This document shows, piece after piece, positions 59,862 to 64,000 of a stretch of DNA of 64,000 nucleotides. Source of the stretch: Capsicum annuum (Eukaryota; Streptophyta; Magnoliopsida; Solanales; Solanaceae). Location: assembly GCF_002878395.1 (NCBI RefSeq), contig NC_061120.1, positions 118,103,213-118,167,212 on the forward strand. Direction: 5' to 3'. Numbering within the stretch: position 1 is the stretch's first letter; each line of letters begins with the position of its first letter. The notes beneath the pieces were generated by a model. It saw nothing but the letters and a program-made list of their open reading frames with translations, was not told the origin of the DNA and made no database searches. The position numbers were made by a program, and so were the translations under genes.

Positions 59862-61654
59862 TGATGCCCAGAGATTCTATCCTAAGATGTCACACAATGC
59901 TAATGACCCCGAAGGACCATAAGCTAACCCTTTACTGATATTTGTACCTGTACACTGCATAATATCTTAAATAAATACAAAAACTATCCATAAGGTTCAA
60001 CATATCTATTAATACTCATAATACAGAAAAACTGAATACTAATACATCCATCTGAAAATCCTCTAAACTACCTGAACTATGGAGTTGATAGGACAGGTCC
60101 CTAACTAACTTCATCAACTAAAAGTAAACAAACACTGAAGTAATAATAGTAAACTGAAATTTATCCTAAAAAGAAGAGGAGTCACTGCTACTGCTGCTGA
60201 CTAGGACTAAACTTCTGAGGATACTCTAGATCCTGTGCCTCAAAAGGTATGGTGTCAAATAAAACACAATAGCACAAATGCGCCAGTACAGAAATGTACC
60301 GAGTATGTCGATGAGGTAGGCTAATACAAAGGCTTATACATGCATAATATCTAAACTGAATAATCATGAAGATGCCACATGAGAAAACATATATAAATGT
60401 ATAGACCATGAACACAGTCATCGAAACTTTAGATAATGAAACTCGGATACCACTTTACTGCAGACTGAACTCACTACTAACACTGAGATACTGAATCACT
60501 GACTCATCTGATACTGATTACTGAGAGTCTGGATGTACTTGCATCAAGGACTGAATTTTGAGCTTACTGCTTTCCACTGATAGAATTAGAGATCAACTTT
60601 TCTAACGGATTACTCTAGAAGTGATTATCAATTATAAAAAGTATGATCATGTCCGAATTTGAGAACAAGAATACTCAATAGAATCTGAGATAGAGATTAA
60701 GCTTCTCAGGTGGGAGATCTTTAGATATGATAATAAGAATCTGTATATGAGACCAAGCCTATCTGACGGGATGGTCCATGAATCAATGGAACTATCTGAG
60801 TTCCTCACTGAGATAAAGGACTGTACCACATAGTCCTGATTTTTCAAGATTGATACTGAAAATGCAACTGTGGGAAGTAGTTACTTAATTGACATGCCCC
60901 AACCTACCACAGGTAGGGTCCAACCTGTAACCCCAGATGGAAGGGTCTCAATATTGTGCCATAGGTAAAGACCTATCTGTTCAAGCCTATCTAATGGGAT
61001 GACCCTCGCAAGAAGTCAGCCTGAGGCAATATAATAGTCAAACCTCTCTGACGGTGACAACCTCTACTAAAGGGGACTTCTGCATCTTATACTGGCTACG
61101 CAGTTCTAGAGTTCAGGGATTTCTCCTACCAACTCGGCCTCTCTTATGGTACAACTATCATCCCTTCCCTCGCTCGGTGCTAGCTACTACTCCTAACTGA
61201 AAAACTCTAAACTGAATTCTCAACTAAACATAAATAAACTAAATCTGATACTGATCATGTTTCTCAAAAGATCTGACTAAGTTACGCTGAAATTACTTAG
61301 TTTTATATCTGACAGAAAAAGTATCGAATCACTGACTGACAATATAAAGCTTGAATAGATTACCTGAATCACTTCTAACATTAGAATTGAATCACTTGAA
61401 TACTACTAGATTTGAGCTGATTATAGGGCTAAGCCTAGATTACTAGTGATATAGAGAATACAGAGATAACTGAGATTATTAAGCTTTTTTAAGTTCTTCA
61501 CTTGTCTGAGAATACAAAGTTCTATAGTTCACTCAGTTCTATGAATCATGGCTCGACTGGAATTATTGAGGAAACTGACACGGGCTCTAGACAATAGCTA
61601 TATTCTTGGGTTTAAATACCCCCAGGACTCGATAACATAAAAGTAAAGCATAAT

Positions 61655-61820
61655 CATTCACTCATCATCACGATCATTCATATATCATCACAATCACCCA
61701 TTCATCATCACAATCATCCCTGTATCATCACAATTGTTAAATAATCTTATAATTATTAAAGCATTATCCTAATTATTAAAGCATCATCAAAATCATTAAA
61801 GCATTTTCACAGTCGCTGAA
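61655..61820. repeat. Short imperfect tandem repeats (TCATCACAATCAT and TTAAAGCAT)
   Basis: Four copies of a CATCATCACAATCA-like word are followed by three ATTATTAAAGCAT-like words. Low-complexity part of LTR A2. Confidence 0.7.
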
Positions 61821-62801
61821 GGGTCACTTTAAGTATCTCAAAATCATAATTATATAGTAACATAGGGGAAATATGCTAATAAATCATACTTCATTGAATA
61901 AGGTTTTACCTCAACTATTTCATACATATATCATTCTTGACATGTGTTTGGATATCACCTGGCTTGAGGAGACTTCATACTATCATGGAATAATTCATTC
62001 ACTTGGGCATTTTATCAAACATTAGGCATGCATAAACTAACTCGCAATTTGGGGTTTCATCTTCAACATGCTACAATGGCCCTTATGCTTCACCTAAGCT
62101 CTTTATCAAACCTAGGGGGAACATGCTTCCCTTATTCAACCATTTCTACATCCATTGGATAAAAACACATTACATAGAAAGCAACATAAGGAAGATTCAT
62201 AACAAATATCACATCGATTCCACCTATTAGGGTTAAAGCTCATGAATATTGTAAACAAACATGAATCAAAACTCAAAAACACATTGAACATCAATTTCAA
62301 CTCATACAAATCATTAAAAACTTATAAACATAAAAATCTTTGAGTTTTGAAAAGGGTTCTTGAGCTTCTTTGATGAAAGGGACCCCAGAATCAACATCTA
62401 CATACCTTAATCTTTGAAATATGATAAATTCTAATGTTTGAGACTCTATCCACAGCTATAATAAATAATTCATAAATCCCACACTATGAGGAACTTGATT
62501 CCTAAAGAAATCTTGAAGATTTATGGATGATTTTCGGAAGTTTAGGGTTCTTGAATTAAAACCCTAGATATTCTCTCTTCAGAGAATTGGAAGAGAAATG
62601 GAGAAATTAGGGTTTGAATGAGGGTTATCATATTTATACAGGCTTTCAAAAGGTAGTAAATGATCAAAATACCCTTGAAAAAATGTCCTTAAATTGCTAA
62701 AAATAATAACTGATGACATACATGACAAACCGTTAAGTTGGTATATGTCATCACGAATTGTCGTCACAAAATGGTGAAATTTTAAGTTTCTGGTTAAGGT
62801 T

Positions 62802-62951
62802 GACAACATTGGTGATAGGCCATCACGGGCACGACGGTTTGTCACAAAATGTCATCACCAGGGTCAAAAATCTTCCCAGGTCAGACGACATTGTTGATAG
62901 GCCATCACGGGCGTGACAGGTTGTCACAATTGTCATCACCAGTTTCCCAGC
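62802..62951. repeat. 82-bp direct repeat with internal hairpins in LTR A2
   Basis: GAC(A/G)ACATTG(G/T)TGATAGGCC begins at 62802 and 62884; both copies continue CATCACGGGC...TGTCATCACCAG. GTGATAGGCCATCAC in the first copy is a perfect 5-bp-arm inverted repeat. Confidence 0.85.
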
Positions 62952-63326
62952 CAGACATACTGGAGTAAAATGGGCTTAACACTTTGCTCCGATATTAGTT
63001 TTTGACAAAATTTATATCATTGGAAAGATAATTCAAAGAGATTTCATTAGATATATATTAGGTCCTATAATTAGAAAAATACAAGGATTTATGGTTGATT
63101 GAAGTTGACCAAAGCTTTGACGCTCTCTAAAACTTGAACGATAGGAAAGCTTTCAACTTGTAGTTGAGTTAGAGGACCTCTATGATCTAAATTCTGGCTT
63201 AAAAAGATTCCCACACGATTCAAAATATTTCATACATGGGAAGATATTTCTGAAACATTTAGACTCAGATTTTTGCTTTATCAAACACGCTCTAAGGCTC
63301 AAAGTGGAAGAGGATTTTGCGAGGCA

Positions 63327-64000
63327 ATACAACTAAGAAGTGCTAGGTAAAATTACCTTATTTTCACTTGATGATTCTCCACACTTTATACACTTCAAGA
63401 TTTCAAAAGAAGCTGAAAATATCTAAAAAAATTAAGGGAAAATAAATTAAAGAGGGAGGGATATAACACTCCAGGTATTGATAACATGGCTATCAATTAA
63501 GTAGCATATGTTCGCTTAAGTGGTCGAGCAAAAAATGGTGAGGATCGCAAAAGTGTCATCTTTGCTGCTAAAGTGATGTATGATAAACCAAATACGGAGA
63601 GCATACATAGCTCTCATACAAATAGCCAATTCTATTAAAATTACTCAAACTTGCTAAATCAACTACCACTTAAACGGCCAGCAATTTAAGGCATCAAATA
63701 TTTCTATGTACAAACAAATATTGATTGGGTGCTTGAGATTTATTTAGAATCCTATGTGCTCAAATGAACAAATGCTAACATACCAAATTTGACTTTTTAG
63801 ACTCAATGGAACCATCAATACTTTTCCTCTAGATTATTTTAAAAAAGTATGGGTCTACATATATCATTCTAAAATATGGGCCTACATATATCATTCCCTT
63901 TCTAATAGAATCTACCCAATATTCCTAAATGAGTCCAGAAGCCTTAGGACCTGAACCAAGTATTCCCATAGCCTAAAATTAATATTTTGAAGATGATGTC
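63327..64000 (-). repeat. LTR B, right part (minus strand), runs off the window
   Basis: It resumes the LTR interrupted at 59861: 63327-63350 matches 44380-44400 (AGTGCT(A/T)GG), 63480-63560 matches 44515-44600 (GCTTAAGTGGTCGAG against GCATAAGCGGTCGAG), and 63955-64000 matches 44905-44940 (AGCCTAAAATTAATATTTT). The LTR's 5' terminus lies beyond base 64000. Confidence 0.8.

Larger units (their letters stand above)
59862..63326 (-). repeat. Solo LTR A2 (about 3.47 kb), nested in LTR B
   Basis: A homologue of LTR A1 in the same orientation: 59900-59960 with 1420-1470 (GACCC(A/C)GAAGGACA), 61590-61632 with 3211-3246, 62650-62700 with 4130-4170, 63110-63190 with 4540-4620 (GGAAAGCTTTCAAC). No primer site or polypurine tract adjoins. 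LTR B sequence is on both sides, so it is a solo LTR. The termini are approximate. ACTGA-rich centre at 60440-61420. Frames 60188-60421, 60647-60847 and 62579-62845 are noncoding. Confidence 0.8.

Noticed and set aside
1..64000. Host genes, tRNA/rRNA genes, endogenous pararetrovirus, DNA transposons
   Set aside because: I found no exon-like conserved protein outside retrotransposon families, no tRNA-like A/B boxes with a cloverleaf, no pararetrovirus motifs and no clear terminal inverted repeats. Small or very decayed ones could be missed without a search.

Overview
The window reads as plant pericentromeric or knob-type heterochromatin. It is AT-rich, has no intact host gene, and is a nested patchwork of decayed LTR retrotransposons. 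Recognisable protein remnants are of two Ty3/gypsy kinds. The first are Del/Tekay-like chromovirus proteins with long LTRs, an initiator-tRNA-Met primer site and a G-rich polypurine tract. The second are Tat/Ogre-like proteins with a different integrase and RNase H signature. The gag and pol wording and the LTR ends (TGTAATACCCC...) resemble elements common in Solanaceae (pepper, tomato, potato, tobacco). That family assignment is inference, and I cannot name the species.

Layout, left to right. 1-4745: minus-strand Del-like element (gag, primer site, 3.4-kb LTR). 4746-7422: plus-strand gypsy pol remnant, cut inside integrase by the next element. 7423-13845: plus element with a 2.55-kb LTR, gag, no RT or integrase, and a truncated 3' LTR. 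13846-18822: minus element of the same kind, joined tail to tail to the previous one. 18823-22999: plus element, 3' part and complete 3' LTR. 23000-26891: minus Del-like gag, primer site, LTR, polypurine tract and integrase end, a tandem-type junction with one shared LTR. 26892-33930: LTR-like sequence, a weakly recognised plus coding remnant with a near-perfect 164-bp tandem duplication in its leader, then a minus LTR. 33931-36405: 3' untranslated region with a decayed ~31-bp minisatellite, polypurine tract and LTR of a Tat/Ogre or Athila-type element. 36406-41400: minus Del-like element with gag, protease, RT, RNase H and integrase still readable. 41456-45174: two related LTRs joined tail to tail. 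45175-57411: a Tat/Ogre-like element in permuted order (integrase first, then spacer, gag, protease, RT, a solo LTR with target duplication, RNase H). 57412-64000: minus LTR carrying a nested 3.5-kb solo LTR.

No gene here is expected to be functional. Nearly every coding remnant has many stops and frameshifts, and several catalytic residues are lost. The interest is structural. An identical 5-bp target (gtgcc) lies at two places 12 kb apart and shows that the Tat element is tandemly duplicated or circularly permuted. A second element has one LTR flanked by both a primer site and a polypurine tract. A pol-less (TR-GAG-like) element family carries a duplicated polypurine-tract module. Two short noncoding modules, one of them repeated 3-5 times in most copies, are conserved across otherwise diverged long LTRs.
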